From contig WRIW01000009.1 in assembly GCA_009782505.1 (NCBI GenBank), positions 1-54,869 on the forward strand: a stretch of DNA of 54,869 nt, written 5' to 3'. The position numbers were made by a program, and so were the translations under genes. This document shows, piece by piece, positions 31,614 through 39,926 of this stretch (position 1 is the stretch's first letter; the number at the start of each line of letters is the position of its first letter). Below the pieces are notes generated by a model. That model was not told the origin of the DNA and did not search any database. It worked only from the letters and a program-made list of their open reading frames with translations. Origin of the DNA: Clostridiales bacterium. Lineage in GTDB: Bacteria; Bacillota; Peptococcia; DRI-13; UBA5745.

Positions 31614-32432
31614 TTATACCGCGACTCCTTCCATCGGGCTAAAGGTCTTGCCATCCTGCCGGATCAGCAGAGCCGTGCGGCAAATAGCCGGAGGCGCGGC
31701 AGCTTCGAATCCCCCCGCCGCGCATATCATCTCCCAAAGCTCCCGGGGCTGCAGCTGCCCCCCGGCTGTCATGCCCAGCTCCGCCTCGATGGCGACGATC
31801 CTGCCTGCCCCGCCGCTGCCTGCCCCACCGCTGCTTGCCCCGTCGCTTCCCGCTCCGACGGCGATGGCGCCGGCGCTGTCGGCGTTCAACCCGCCAGCGC
31901 CCGCCCAGGCAGCACCCGCCTCCTCGACTATCTCGATGCGCCGGACGAGCCCGCGCACCTCCTTGGCGGGTATAGGCTTTTTCCCCGGCTTCAGCTTCGG
32001 CTTACGCCACAGTTCCCCGGCTGCCAGCACCCCGGCGACGCCGGCGGCCGCCTTCTCTTCATCGCCGGCGCTCAGCCTCGCGCTTATCCTATACACCGCC
32101 AGGTTGATCGCGGAGGACAGGCTCCTGGTACCCGGGCCGATCTCCAACGCCGCGACGAACGCGAGGGCGGCGGGGAAAGCCGACTCCAGCGCCCTGCCGA
32201 AGCTCCCGATATCCACCCGGTAAGCGAGCTCTACGTCGATGTACTCCCTGCATCCGGTGACGCCCACAGCCAGGGCCGAGGCAAAGGATATCTTAGGGTG
32301 GGGGTTGAATCCTTCGGAAAAAGCAAGGGGCGCTTTCGCCCGGCGGAGGCCCCGCTCCATGGTCCGGGCTATATCCAGATGAGACAGGTACCTGCCGGCT
32401 TCCGTCTTGCTGAAGCATATCCTGACCTTCAC
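31614..32432 (-). CDS. TIGR03936 / DUF2344 radical-SAM-linked protein
   Basis: The 272-residue protein begins MKVRICFSKTEAGRYLSHLD and continues with FSEGFNPHPKISFASALAVGV, both diagnostic for the DUF2344 family that regularly follows the TIGR03960 radical SAM gene. Residues 171-210 are an Ala/Gly/Ser low-complexity insertion not expected in the family core. Its start overlaps the radical SAM stop by four bases. The exact reaction is unknown. The linkage with RNase G and ribosomal genes, common in Clostridia, suggests a role in RNA or ribosome modification. Confidence 0.88.
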   Translation of the reverse strand: MKVRICFSKTEAGRYLSHLDIARTMERGLRRAKAPLAFSEGFNPHPKISFASALAVGVTGCREYIDVELAYRVDIGSFGRALESAFPAALAFVAALEIGPGTRSLSSAINLAVYRISARLSAGDEEKAAAGVAGVLAAGELWRKPKLKPGKKPIPAKEVRGLVRRIEIVEEAGAAWAGAGGLNADSAGAIAVGAGSDGASSGGAGSGGAGRIVAIEAELGMTAGGQLQPRELWEMICAAGGFEAAAPPAICRTALLIRQDGKTFSPMEGVAV

Positions 32433-34342
32433 TGATCCACCGCCTCGCCGAAAAGTACATTGCCGCCTTTGCCGGGCTGCCGCCCCGCCGCGCCTGTCTC
32501 AGTATCGCGCCCGTCTGTCTCAATATCGCGCCCGCCAGCCCATGTATCGTACGCGTCTGCCTCCGCGGCGCAGGCGCCGCAACCGGTGCAGCCGGCGTAC
32601 CGGCAGTCCCCTGTGGTCTCGCCCCTGAGGGATTTCTCGTATTCCCGCCGCAGATACCCCTTGCTCACGCCATGGTCCAAATGATCCCAGGGCAGGGCGG
32701 CGTCCAGGTCATACGTCTTAACCGCCAGGGCTTCCATGTCCAGCCCCGCCTCCGCAAATACGCTCTGCCACACATCCCGCCGCAACTCTTCTGTCCAGCT
32801 GTCGAAGCGGCAGCCCCGGTTCGCGGCCGCGGCCAGCAGGGGGGCAAGCTCCCGCCCGCCCCGGGCAAATACGGCTTCCAGCATACTGGTGAAGGCGTCG
32901 TGGTAGCTATAGCTGATATGGCGGCTTTTCATAAGCTCTTTCAGCCTGGCCTGCTTCGCCTTGAGCTCCTCCTGCCCCGCCTGGCCTATCCATTGGAAAG
33001 GCGTCTGAGCTTTTGGTACGAAATTCGACACGGAGCAGGAGACCCGCAGGCCGCCCTTGCCGCCCGCGGCCCTTATTGCCTGGTTGCCCGAACGAACCAC
33101 CTTCTCGCAGAGGCCGGCTATGGCGTCCACATCTTCCATCGTCTCCCCCGGGAGGCCGATCATGAAGTATAGCTTTATCTGCCGCCAGCCCGCAGATACC
33201 GCTTTCATTACCGTAGACAAAAGGGCTTCCTCTTCGACGCCTTTGTTGATGGCGTCCCTCATCCGCTGGCTGCCCGCTTCCGGGGCGAAGGTAAAGCCCG
33301 TTTTCCGCACTTTGCGTATTTCATTTGCCAGGTCCACGGAGAAATGGTTCGCCCGCAGCGAGGGCAGGGATATACTGATCCTCTCCCCGGCGAACTCGGC
33401 GGAAATCTCCCTGACGATATCCCCTATGCAGGTATGATCCGAGCTGGAAAGGGAGGTCAGGGATATCTCCCTGTGCCCGGTGCTTTCCTTGATGGCCCTG
33501 GCCTGCTTCATCAGCGTATCCTTGCTCCGCTCCCGCACCGGCCGGTAGATCATCCCGGCTTGGCAAAAGCGGCAGCCCCTGGTGCAGCCCCTCAGTATCT
33601 CCAGCATCATGCGGTCATGGACCACCTCGATGTACGGCACGAGCGGGGCAAGGGGGTACGCGGCTCCTTCGATGCTGCCAAGGCGCGCTTTCCTTACCTT
33701 TTGCCCTTTCATGGAGGGCACATATACCCCCGGCATGGCCGCCAGATCCCTGAGCAGGCTCACCCTGCCGCCCCGCCCGGGGCCCTTCGCGTTGTGGGCG
33801 GCGACTACTTCCAGAAGCGCCGGCAGGAGCTCTTCCCCCTCCCCCGCCACGATGGCGTCCAGAAAGGGCGCCATCGGCTCTGCGTTTGCCGCGCAGGGCC
33901 CGCCGGCTATGACGAGCGGCGCGTCTTCGCCCCGCTCCTCCGCCCAATATGGGATCCTGGCAAGCTTCAGCATTTGCAGGACGTTGGTATAGCTCATCTC
34001 GTGCTGAAGGGTGAAGCCCACGCAGTCGAAAGCCTCCGCCGGCTCGCCTGATTCCAGCCCATATAAAGGTATGCCCTCCCGGGTCATCACGGATTCCATA
34101 TCCTTCCATGGCGAGAAACACCGCTCCATCAGCATATCCGGCCTGCGATTCACCGCTTCGTACAGGATATGCATGCCCAGATGGGACATGCCGACTTCAT
34201 ACACGTCCGGAAAGCCAAAGAGGAAACGGCACTTCACCGCTCCCCAGTCTTTCTTCACTTGATTGAATTCGTCCCCCAGGTATCGCTGGGGTTTCTCTAC
34301 CTGTCCCAGAAAGGGCCTTATCCGCCCCTTGCAGTCCGCCAT
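32429..34342 (-). CDS. TIGR03960-family radical SAM protein
   Basis: The 637-residue protein has an N-terminal B12-binding-like region (RFLFGFPDVYEVGMSHLG, about 40-60), a radical SAM domain with the cluster motif CTRGCRFCQAG (about 255-265), and FAPEAGSQRMRDAINKG and YFMIGLPGETMEDV downstream. The C-terminus carries a further cysteine group, CRYAGCTGCGAC, and an unconserved acidic tail. It works with the DUF2344 protein encoded next to it; the substrate of the pair is not established. The ATG at 34342 gives the family-like start; a TTG at 34363 is also in frame. The short-chain dehydrogenase gene lies 57 bases upstream. Confidence 0.9.
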   Translation of the reverse strand: MADCKGRIRPFLGQVEKPQRYLGDEFNQVKKDWGAVKCRFLFGFPDVYEVGMSHLGMHILYEAVNRRPDMLMERCFSPWKDMESVMTREGIPLYGLESGEPAEAFDCVGFTLQHEMSYTNVLQMLKLARIPYWAEERGEDAPLVIAGGPCAANAEPMAPFLDAIVAGEGEELLPALLEVVAAHNAKGPGRGGRVSLLRDLAAMPGVYVPSMKGQKVRKARLGSIEGAAYPLAPLVPYIEVVHDRMMLEILRGCTRGCRFCQAGMIYRPVRERSKDTLMKQARAIKESTGHREISLTSLSSSDHTCIGDIVREISAEFAGERISISLPSLRANHFSVDLANEIRKVRKTGFTFAPEAGSQRMRDAINKGVEEEALLSTVMKAVSAGWRQIKLYFMIGLPGETMEDVDAIAGLCEKVVRSGNQAIRAAGGKGGLRVSCSVSNFVPKAQTPFQWIGQAGQEELKAKQARLKELMKSRHISYSYHDAFTSMLEAVFARGGRELAPLLAAAANRGCRFDSWTEELRRDVWQSVFAEAGLDMEALAVKTYDLDAALPWDHLDHGVSKGYLRREYEKSLRGETTGDCRYAGCTGCGACAAEADAYDTWAGGRDIETDGRDTETGAAGRQPGKGGNVLFGEAVDQ

Positions 34343-34399
34343 AGAATCGCCCTGCCCATTCAAAACTGGTACGCCGCCGCAATCAACGATCCCGAGGGA

Positions 34400-35107
34400 T
34401 CAATGCACCCCGCCGTTGATATCGATGCACGCGCCGTTGATATACGCGGCTTCATCCGTGCACAGATAGCAGATCAGGCTCGCCACCTGCTCGGGCTTGC
34501 CCAGCCCGGGGCCGTCGCCGCCCTTGGGGAGGTTAGCCGTCATAGCGGTCTCTATCCCCCCCGGCACGATGCAATTCACGGTAATATTCTTGCGCCGCTC
34601 CTCCCTGGCCAGGGTTTTCGTCATGGCGTAGAGGCCGCCCTTGGCCGCCGCGTAGTTGGACTGCCCTACGGCGCCGTAGACGGCGATGGACGATATGAAA
34701 ATGATCCGGCCGTACTCCTGCTCCCGCATGGGGTTGATGACCTCCCTGGTGCAGTGGTAAGCGCCGTTCAAGTCCACGCCGACCACGCTGTCCCAGTTGT
34801 CGTCGCTCATCTTATGGAACATAGCGTCCCTGGCGATGCCCGCGTTATTGATCATAAAGTCGATCCTGCCGAACTTTTCGTACACTTGCTGTATAGCCGC
34901 CCGCGCGCCTTCCCTGTGGGCTACATTGCACTTGAGCGCAAACAACCTGCCCCCGGATGGGTCAAGCTCCCCGGTATAAGGCACATCCGCCATATCCAGC
35001 ACCGCCACGCCGGCCGCCCCGTCCGCCATCAGACACCTGACGATAGCCTCGCCTATACCCTGGCTCCCGCCGGTTACCACCGCGTATTTCCCGGTAAAAT
35101 CAAACAT
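34400..35107 (-). CDS. Short-chain dehydrogenase/reductase, FabG-like
   Basis: A 235-residue classical SDR. It shows the cofactor loop TGGSQGIGEA (residues about 13-22), the NNAG motif in FMINNAGIARDAMF, catalytic Ser in IIFISSIAVYG, and YAAAK. The C-terminal substrate loop IVPGGIETAM and final YINGACIDINGG are typical of 3-oxoacyl-ACP or acetoacetyl-CoA reductases. An Asp at the end of the second strand (VAVLDMAD) suggests NAD preference. The ATG at 35107 lies 10 bases after GGAGG. It may start the transcript that continues into the radical SAM gene. The substrate is unproven. Confidence 0.85.
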   Translation of the reverse strand: MFDFTGKYAVVTGGSQGIGEAIVRCLMADGAAGVAVLDMADVPYTGELDPSGGRLFALKCNVAHREGARAAIQQVYEKFGRIDFMINNAGIARDAMFHKMSDDNWDSVVGVDLNGAYHCTREVINPMREQEYGRIIFISSIAVYGAVGQSNYAAAKGGLYAMTKTLAREERRKNITVNCIVPGGIETAMTANLPKGGDGPGLGKPEQVASLICYLCTDEAAYINGACIDINGGVH

Positions 35108-35163
35108 GTTGCACCGACCTCCATTTCTAGCTGTGTTGTACAAATCGCGCGACAGATGGTATA

Positions 35164-35204
35164 GGTTATTATATCATATGAAGCAACGCGCAATATGATA
35201 TAAT
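35164..35204. promoter_or_regulatory. Divergent extended -10 promoters in a 12-bp inverted repeat
   Basis: ATTATATCATAT (35168-35179) and ATATGATATAAT (35193-35204) form a perfect inverted repeat with a 13-base centre. Each arm carries an outward-facing TGATATAAT extended -10: the left one for the short-chain dehydrogenase (minus), the right one for metH (plus). The symmetry means one bound regulator could control both. Confidence 0.6.
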
Positions 35205-35213
35205 CTGCCATGT

Positions 35214-35311
35214 CGGGCGGTTCTCCCAGAGGGAGGAGCCCGGCGGCAATTAAATCTGTATAATAACCGCAGAACCAGCGCGCCCGGTGGTTATTATATC
35301 ATAGTTTTTTT
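35214..35311 (+). promoter_or_regulatory. Structured metH leader with terminator-like hairpin
   Basis: The predicted metH transcript begins near 35211. A first hairpin pairs CGGGC/GCCCG and CTCCC/GGGAG (35214-35242). A second pairs TATAATAACC (35259-35268) with GGTTATTATA (35289-35298), followed after six bases by seven T (35305-35311). The arrangement resembles a transcription attenuator. I could not match it to a known SAM, cobalamin or T-box element. Confidence 0.45.
35293..35301 (-). promoter_or_regulatory. Second extended -10 promoter toward the dehydrogenase gene
   Basis: On the minus strand TGATATAAT at 35301-35293 repeats, within a 15-base direct repeat, the element at 35176-35168. 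It could be an additional upstream promoter of the short-chain dehydrogenase gene, or an operator copy. Confidence 0.35.
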
Positions 35312-35361
35312 CCATTATTCGTGCTAATATATTCGCAGATATCCGAAAGGCAGACTTTATT

Positions 35362-37911
35362 ATGCCAAATATCATTGACACGCTCCAACAACGCATCCTC
35401 ATTGCCGACGGCGCCATGGGCACCATGCTGCTCGGCAGGGGCCTGCCCCCGGGCGTGAGCCCCGAAGCCTGGATGCTGCAGAACCCGGATAAAGTCCTGG
35501 ACGTCATGGCGGCTTACGTCAAAGCCGGCGCGGAGATCGTCGAGACCAACACTTTCGGGGGAAGCCGGCTGAAGCTGGCGGAGTCCGGTCAAGGGGATAG
35601 TGTAAACGCCGTAAACGGGGCGGCGGTAAAGCTGGCGAAGCAGGCAGCGGGGCCCGACCGATTCGTAGCCGGCGTCATCGGTCCGAGCGGGCGCTTTCCC
35701 GAGCCGGTGGGCGGCGTCCCTCTTGAAGAGCTCATAGACGTCTTCGCCCAGCAGGCGCAAGCCCTCTCCCTGGCCGGCGCCGACCTGATCCTCATCCAGA
35801 CTTTCTCCGACCTGGGGGAAGCCCGGGCGGCATACCTGGGCGCCCGTAAGGTGACGAACCTGCCGGTGGCCGTGTCCCTGACCTACGGTACGGACCGGCG
35901 CACCCTTACCGGCGCCGACCCGGAGACCGTAGCCGCGGTGTTTACCGCCCTGGGCGCGGACATACTCGGCGTCAACTGCTCCACCGGGCCGTCGGAAATG
36001 CTGGAGATCATCAGCCGCTACCGGAAGGTCAGCAAGCTCCCCCTTCTGGCGGAGCCTAACGCCGGTATACCCACTCTGATCGACGGAAAGCCGGTATACC
36101 CCATGACGCCGGAGGATTTCACATTCTTCGTCCCCTTGTTCCTGAAGGCGGGCGTCCGTTACCTGGGGGGCTGCTGCGGCACGGCCCCGCCCCATATAAA
36201 GGCAATGGCGGAAGCCGCCGCGGGCTGGGACGGCGAAGTCATCCCCCCGCCTCAGACGCCGCCCTCTATGCTTACCTCCCGCTCCCGGGCTATCGCCCTG
36301 GGCGCCGGGCAGCCCCCCCGCATGATTGGGGAGCGGCTGAATCCCACAGCCAGAGAAAGCATCTCCTCGGCTCTCGCGAATGGCGATTTTGACGTCTTCG
36401 TGCGGGAAGGGGCCCGCCAGATGCAAGCGGGCGCAGATCTTCTGGATGTGAACGCCGGCCTTCCGGGCGCCGATGAAGCGGCAAGCCTGACGCAAATCAT
36501 CCTCCGTCTCCAGCAGTCCCCGGACGCCCCCCTGGTCATCGACACCGTCGATCCGGCGGCCCTGGAGCAGGCCTTGCTCCACTATCACGGTAAAGCCCTT
36601 GTCAACTCCGTCAACGGCAGTGAATCAAGCCTGGCGGCCGTCCTGCCTCTGGCGAAGCATTACGGCGCGGCTGTGATAGGCTTGACCCTGGACGAAGGCG
36701 GCATACCCGAGAAGGCGGAAGAGCGGCTTCGCATAGCCGAACGCATCCTGGAGAGGGCTGTGGCCGAAGGTATACCGAAAGAAGACGTCTACATCGACTG
36801 CCTTGTCATGGCGGCGGCTACCGGGCCGCGTTTCGCGGAAGAGACCGTCAGGGCCCTCGCTCAGGTTAAAGGCAAGCTCGGCCTCGCTACTGTGCTGGGG
36901 ATCAACAATATCTCCCACGGCATGCCGGACCGCCACTGGCTGAACCAGGCGTACCTGGCCCATGCCCTGGCTACCGGCGCGGACCTGGTCTTCGCCAACC
37001 CCCTGGACCCCGGCGCCAGGAAAGCCTTCGCCTCCGGCGCCTTCCTGGCGGGAAGGGACCCAAATGGTGAAGCATATATCCGGCAGGCACAAAAGGAAGC
37101 CGCCCTCGAAGGCGGCGCCGACGCCTATCCGGGCGCGGCAAGTATTGCAGGCCAGGCAGACGCGGCAGGCCAAGCGGACGCGGCGGGCAAATCCGGCGAG
37201 CCGGGTATGGTCGGCGCGGCAAACATTACCGGCGCCGCTGCCCGGGCGGCCCTTGACCGATCCGCGCTCATCCAGGCCATCACGGTGGACGACCGGCAGA
37301 GCATACGGGCTTTGCTTGAGCCCCTAATCCCGGATACAAGCTTCGGCGAGCTGGTCGATATGAGCATTATCCCGGCGCTGAACTCCGCCGGCGAATCCTA
37401 CGCCGGGGGCGTCTCCTTCCTGCCCCAGCTCCTCCTGGCCGCCGACGGCGCCGGATACGCCTTTGAGTATCTGAAAGCCGCCATGCCGGCCGCCGCGTCG
37501 GCGGTGCTGGAAACGGTGGTACTGGGCGCCGTCGAAGGCGACGTCCACGACATCGGCAAAAACATCGCCAAAGCCTTGCTGTCCAGCTACGGCTATCAGG
37601 TCGTAGACCTGGGAAAAAACGTCCCCGCCGAAGAATTCGTCAAGGCGGTCTTGAAGCATAACGCCAGCATACTGGGGTTGTCCGCCCTGATGACCACCAC
37701 CATGACGGAGATGGGGCCGGTGATACGGCGGATCCGTGAGGTAAGCCCGGGCACCAAGGTCATTGTAGGCGGCGCCGTCCTCACTCAGGAGTACGCGCAA
37801 GCCATCGGCGCCGACGCGTACATCAGCGACGCGGCTGAAGCCCACCGCGTCATACGCCGCTTGCTGGACGGCGAGGCCCCGAAGGAGCCGGCTCTCCCCG
37901 AAGTCGTCTGA
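35362..37911 (+). CDS. metH: Cobalamin-dependent methionine synthase, three-module form
   Basis: The enzyme transfers the methyl group of methyltetrahydrofolate to homocysteine through bound cobalamin. The 849-residue protein has a homocysteine/zinc domain (1-295; GVNCSTGP and GGCCGTAP supply the zinc cysteines), a pterin-binding domain (about 320-580; GERLNPTARESI, LDVNAGLPG), a low-complexity Ala/Gly linker (about 585-630), a B12 cap and a B12-binding Rossmann domain with the ligand motif DVHDIG (Asp727, His729, Gly732). The C-terminal SAM-dependent reactivation domain of E. coli MetH is absent, as in many anaerobes, so reactivation needs a separate protein. AAAGG lies 11 bases before the ATG. 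The leader is structured. Confidence 0.93.
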   Translation: MPNIIDTLQQRILIADGAMGTMLLGRGLPPGVSPEAWMLQNPDKVLDVMAAYVKAGAEIVETNTFGGSRLKLAESGQGDSVNAVNGAAVKLAKQAAGPDRFVAGVIGPSGRFPEPVGGVPLEELIDVFAQQAQALSLAGADLILIQTFSDLGEARAAYLGARKVTNLPVAVSLTYGTDRRTLTGADPETVAAVFTALGADILGVNCSTGPSEMLEIISRYRKVSKLPLLAEPNAGIPTLIDGKPVYPMTPEDFTFFVPLFLKAGVRYLGGCCGTAPPHIKAMAEAAAGWDGEVIPPPQTPPSMLTSRSRAIALGAGQPPRMIGERLNPTARESISSALANGDFDVFVREGARQMQAGADLLDVNAGLPGADEAASLTQIILRLQQSPDAPLVIDTVDPAALEQALLHYHGKALVNSVNGSESSLAAVLPLAKHYGAAVIGLTLDEGGIPEKAEERLRIAERILERAVAEGIPKEDVYIDCLVMAAATGPRFAEETVRALAQVKGKLGLATVLGINNISHGMPDRHWLNQAYLAHALATGADLVFANPLDPGARKAFASGAFLAGRDPNGEAYIRQAQKEAALEGGADAYPGAASIAGQADAAGQADAAGKSGEPGMVGAANITGAAARAALDRSALIQAITVDDRQSIRALLEPLIPDTSFGELVDMSIIPALNSAGESYAGGVSFLPQLLLAADGAGYAFEYLKAAMPAAASAVLETVVLGAVEGDVHDIGKNIAKALLSSYGYQVVDLGKNVPAEEFVKAVLKHNASILGLSALMTTTMTEMGPVIRRIREVSPGTKVIVGGAVLTQEYAQAIGADAYISDAAEAHRVIRRLLDGEAPKEPALPEVV

Positions 37912-37916
37912 GGCGG

Positions 37917-39599
37917 TCACCGCTCCTTCTCGTATATCCCTTGCAGCCGGATGATCGTCCCGTCCGAGGTCAGCTCGCTGAACAATATCAGATAGCGGCC
38001 GGTAAAGTTGAATACCAGCCTGTCCTTATCCCCCGACGCCGCGTTGTCCGCCCAATAGTGGCCGTCGTCGATTTTATGCAGGCTTTTTCTGACCAAAGGC
38101 TCCTCTTCCCTGCCCCTCAGCACATTGGCGTAAGCGAAGGTCATAACCCCGCCATCTTCGGCCACCCTTATGACCTGCGCGCCGCCCATCGTATAGACGC
38201 CGGCGACGCCGCCCGTATCCGCGCCCCCGGCAAACACGACGGGGTTTTCATACATAACCGGATGGGACTTTACGAACTGAAACGCCTCTTGGGACATCAG
38301 CCCTTTGTCGGCTTTAGACGTCCGGTAGTACGTGCTTTCCTTTTCGCTGCTGTAGTAGGTGAGGCTCGTGTCCTCGTCGCTCATCTCCAGCAGCAGCAGG
38401 TCGCGTATATCCCCGCCCTCTAAGCTGCAAGCAGGCATCACATATACGCCACCGTCGGGGTCGCAGTACAGCTCCATATAGCCGGGATAGTACTCTTGAA
38501 ACGCCCCGGAGGCGTCTTCGTATATATCCCCGGCTATGGCGCGGATCTTGCTCCCCGCGTCGTCCCGCTCCAGCAGGGCCGCGGGCTTCTCATGCCCGGA
38601 CGCTATCTGCGCGAAGAGCCGGTACAGGCTGCCGTCTCCCAGAGCCGCCGCGCCGGTTATGGCGCCACCGGCGCCATCCGATACGCCCGCCGCCACCGAT
38701 GCCGCGCCCCCAAACGCCTCCGATGCGCCTGCCGCCTGGCTTAGTCCCGCCCCTCCGGCGCCGTCGCTCTTGCGCGAAGCCAAACCGCCGACGCTTGTGA
38801 CCAGGCTGCCAACGCCGCCGCCGAAGCGGGCGACGGCAAAGAAAACCCCGGCGCATACGAGGAGGGCGGCCAGGGCTATCGCCGCTACTTTGCCGAAAGC
38901 TAATCCCCCCGGCTTCAGCGCTTTCCTGAGGGCGGATACGCTTTGGTAGCGCTTGCCGGGGTCGGGCAACGCGCATCTGTCGGCGACTTTTCGCAGCTTT
39001 TCGCTCACCGTACCGCCGCCTTGCCCCTTGCCCATACCGTCGCCTTGCCCTCCGCCATCCGCTATCATCCCGCGAAGCAAGACCCCCGCCGCGTATATGT
39101 CCGCCCGCGGGTCCGCCGTGCCGCCGCGGCCCTCTGGCGCGGCCGGATCCCCCGACGTGTTGAAGTCAAGAAGCTTCAGCGCCCCGTTTGGGGAAATGAT
39201 GATTTTATCCGGCTGTATATCCCCCAGTACGATGGGCGGCTTCTGGCTGTGCAGGTAAACTAAAGTGTCGCAAAGCTGCGCCATATAGTCCGCCGCCTTG
39301 CCCTCCGTCAGCGGGCCGTTCTCCAGCAGGGACTGCAGGGTCTGCCCCCTCACATAGTCCTCGATGACGATTATACTGCTCCCCTCGCGAAACACGTCGT
39401 ATATCCGCACAAGGTTCTCATGTTTCAGGAAGATGAGCCTTGAGTAGAAGTCCAGATGCTCGTCGCTGAAGAGCCTCTTTCTCACATAAGACCGGTTTGC
39501 GGCCTCGTCCTTGATGATGTGTATCCTTTTGGTCTCGCTTTCCGATATAAGCCGGACCTCTTTATAAGAAGCGTATTTGTTCTTTTTGTCTTCCGCCAT
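37917..39599 (-). CDS. Membrane protein with degenerate Ser/Thr kinase domain
   Basis: The 560-residue protein has an N-terminal kinase-like domain (about 10-225), a membrane helix at about 235-258, a 60-residue Gly/Ala/Ser linker and an extracytoplasmic C-terminal domain (about 320-560) with no recognised family. The kinase part is degenerate. There is no glycine-rich loop, the catalytic loop reads LGDIQPDKIII (Asp127 kept, but the usual Lys is Gln129 and the metal-binding Asn is Lys132), and the DFG triplet is DFN (145-147). Activity is doubtful; it may be a pseudokinase that senses an external signal. It is convergent with metH (five bases between stops) and has its own promoter with a palindrome at the start site. 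Confidence 0.72.
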   Translation of the reverse strand: MAEDKKNKYASYKEVRLISESETKRIHIIKDEAANRSYVRKRLFSDEHLDFYSRLIFLKHENLVRIYDVFREGSSIIVIEDYVRGQTLQSLLENGPLTEGKAADYMAQLCDTLVYLHSQKPPIVLGDIQPDKIIISPNGALKLLDFNTSGDPAAPEGRGGTADPRADIYAAGVLLRGMIADGGGQGDGMGKGQGGGTVSEKLRKVADRCALPDPGKRYQSVSALRKALKPGGLAFGKVAAIALAALLVCAGVFFAVARFGGGVGSLVTSVGGLASRKSDGAGGAGLSQAAGASEAFGGAASVAAGVSDGAGGAITGAAALGDGSLYRLFAQIASGHEKPAALLERDDAGSKIRAIAGDIYEDASGAFQEYYPGYMELYCDPDGGVYVMPACSLEGGDIRDLLLLEMSDEDTSLTYYSSEKESTYYRTSKADKGLMSQEAFQFVKSHPVMYENPVVFAGGADTGGVAGVYTMGGAQVIRVAEDGGVMTFAYANVLRGREEEPLVRKSLHKIDDGHYWADNAASGDKDRLVFNFTGRYLILFSELTSDGTIIRLQGIYEKER

Positions 39600-39636
39600 G
39601 ATTTTTCTCCAAACGATTCCCGCGCAAACGCGCTGT

Positions 39637-39686
39637 TTAGCATTTATGCTAACATTATTTTACGATAAAAATAGTCTGCCGCGCAA
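39637..39686 (-). promoter_or_regulatory. Predicted kinase-gene promoter with palindromic operator
   Basis: On the minus strand TTGCGC (39686-39681), 18 bases and TAAAAT (39662-39657). Immediately downstream TTAGCAT-TT-ATGCTAA (39637-39652) forms a 7-bp dyad that would cover the transcription start, either as an operator or as a 5' hairpin. Confidence 0.45.
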
Positions 39687-39721
39687 GAGCCATCAAGGCC
39701 TGAAATACACGGAAATATTGA

Positions 39722-39750
39722 TTGACCAGACAACTCTTCCGTGCTAGAAT
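39722..39750 (+). promoter_or_regulatory. Promoter of tRNA-Leu
   Basis: TTGACC (39722-39727), a 17-base spacer and TAGAAT (39745-39750), 12 bases before the mature tRNA. Confidence 0.75.
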
Positions 39751-39762
39751 AAGGCTTGCCGG

Positions 39763-39847
39763 GCGAGAGTGGCGGAATAGGCAGACGCGCCAGCTTGAGG
39801 TGCTGGTGCCCGTAATGGGTGTGTGGGTTCAAGTCCCGTCTCTCGCA
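39763..39847 (+). tRNA. tRNA-Leu (anticodon GAG)
   Basis: The acceptor stem GCGAGAG (39763-39769) pairs with CTCTCGC (39840-39846), with A as discriminator. The anticodon arm is CCAGC-TTGAGGT-GCTGG with GAG at 39797-39799. A class II long variable arm follows, and the T loop is TTCAAGT. The 3' CCA is not encoded. The 85-base length fits a leucine tRNA reading CUC and CUU codons. Confidence 0.95.
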
Positions 39848-39860
39848 CTTTCTAGTGCTA

Positions 39861-39890
39861 AACCAGAGATCGTTGATGTCTCTGGTTTTT
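39861..39890 (+). terminator. Intrinsic terminator after tRNA-Leu
   Basis: AACCAGAGA (39861-39869) pairs with TCTCTGGTT (39879-39887), followed by T residues. It ends the tRNA transcript; the next gene starts 37 bases further on. Confidence 0.85.
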
Positions 39891-39926
39891 AAATAACCGC
39901 GAACGCTTAAGGAGACTGGTTTTTCC

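Noticed and set aside
35205-35361. SAM (S-box), cobalamin riboswitch or T-box before metH
   Set aside because: I see no S-box core, no B12-box and no T-box sequence. The hairpins are reported only as an unassigned leader.
35299-36588. A 429-codon open frame on the minus strand opposite metH, and similarly long ones opposite obgE (27521-28693), DUF1015 (25217-26386) and the penicillin-binding protein
   Set aside because: These are shadows of GC-rich coding strands. They have Arg/Pro/Gly-rich composition, no recognisable domains and no proper ribosome sites, while the opposite strand encodes full conserved proteins.
37135-37245. Short tandem repeats in the metH linker as a CRISPR-like or regulatory array
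   Set aside because: The repeats are in-frame Ala/Gly codon repeats of a protein linker with no spacer structure.
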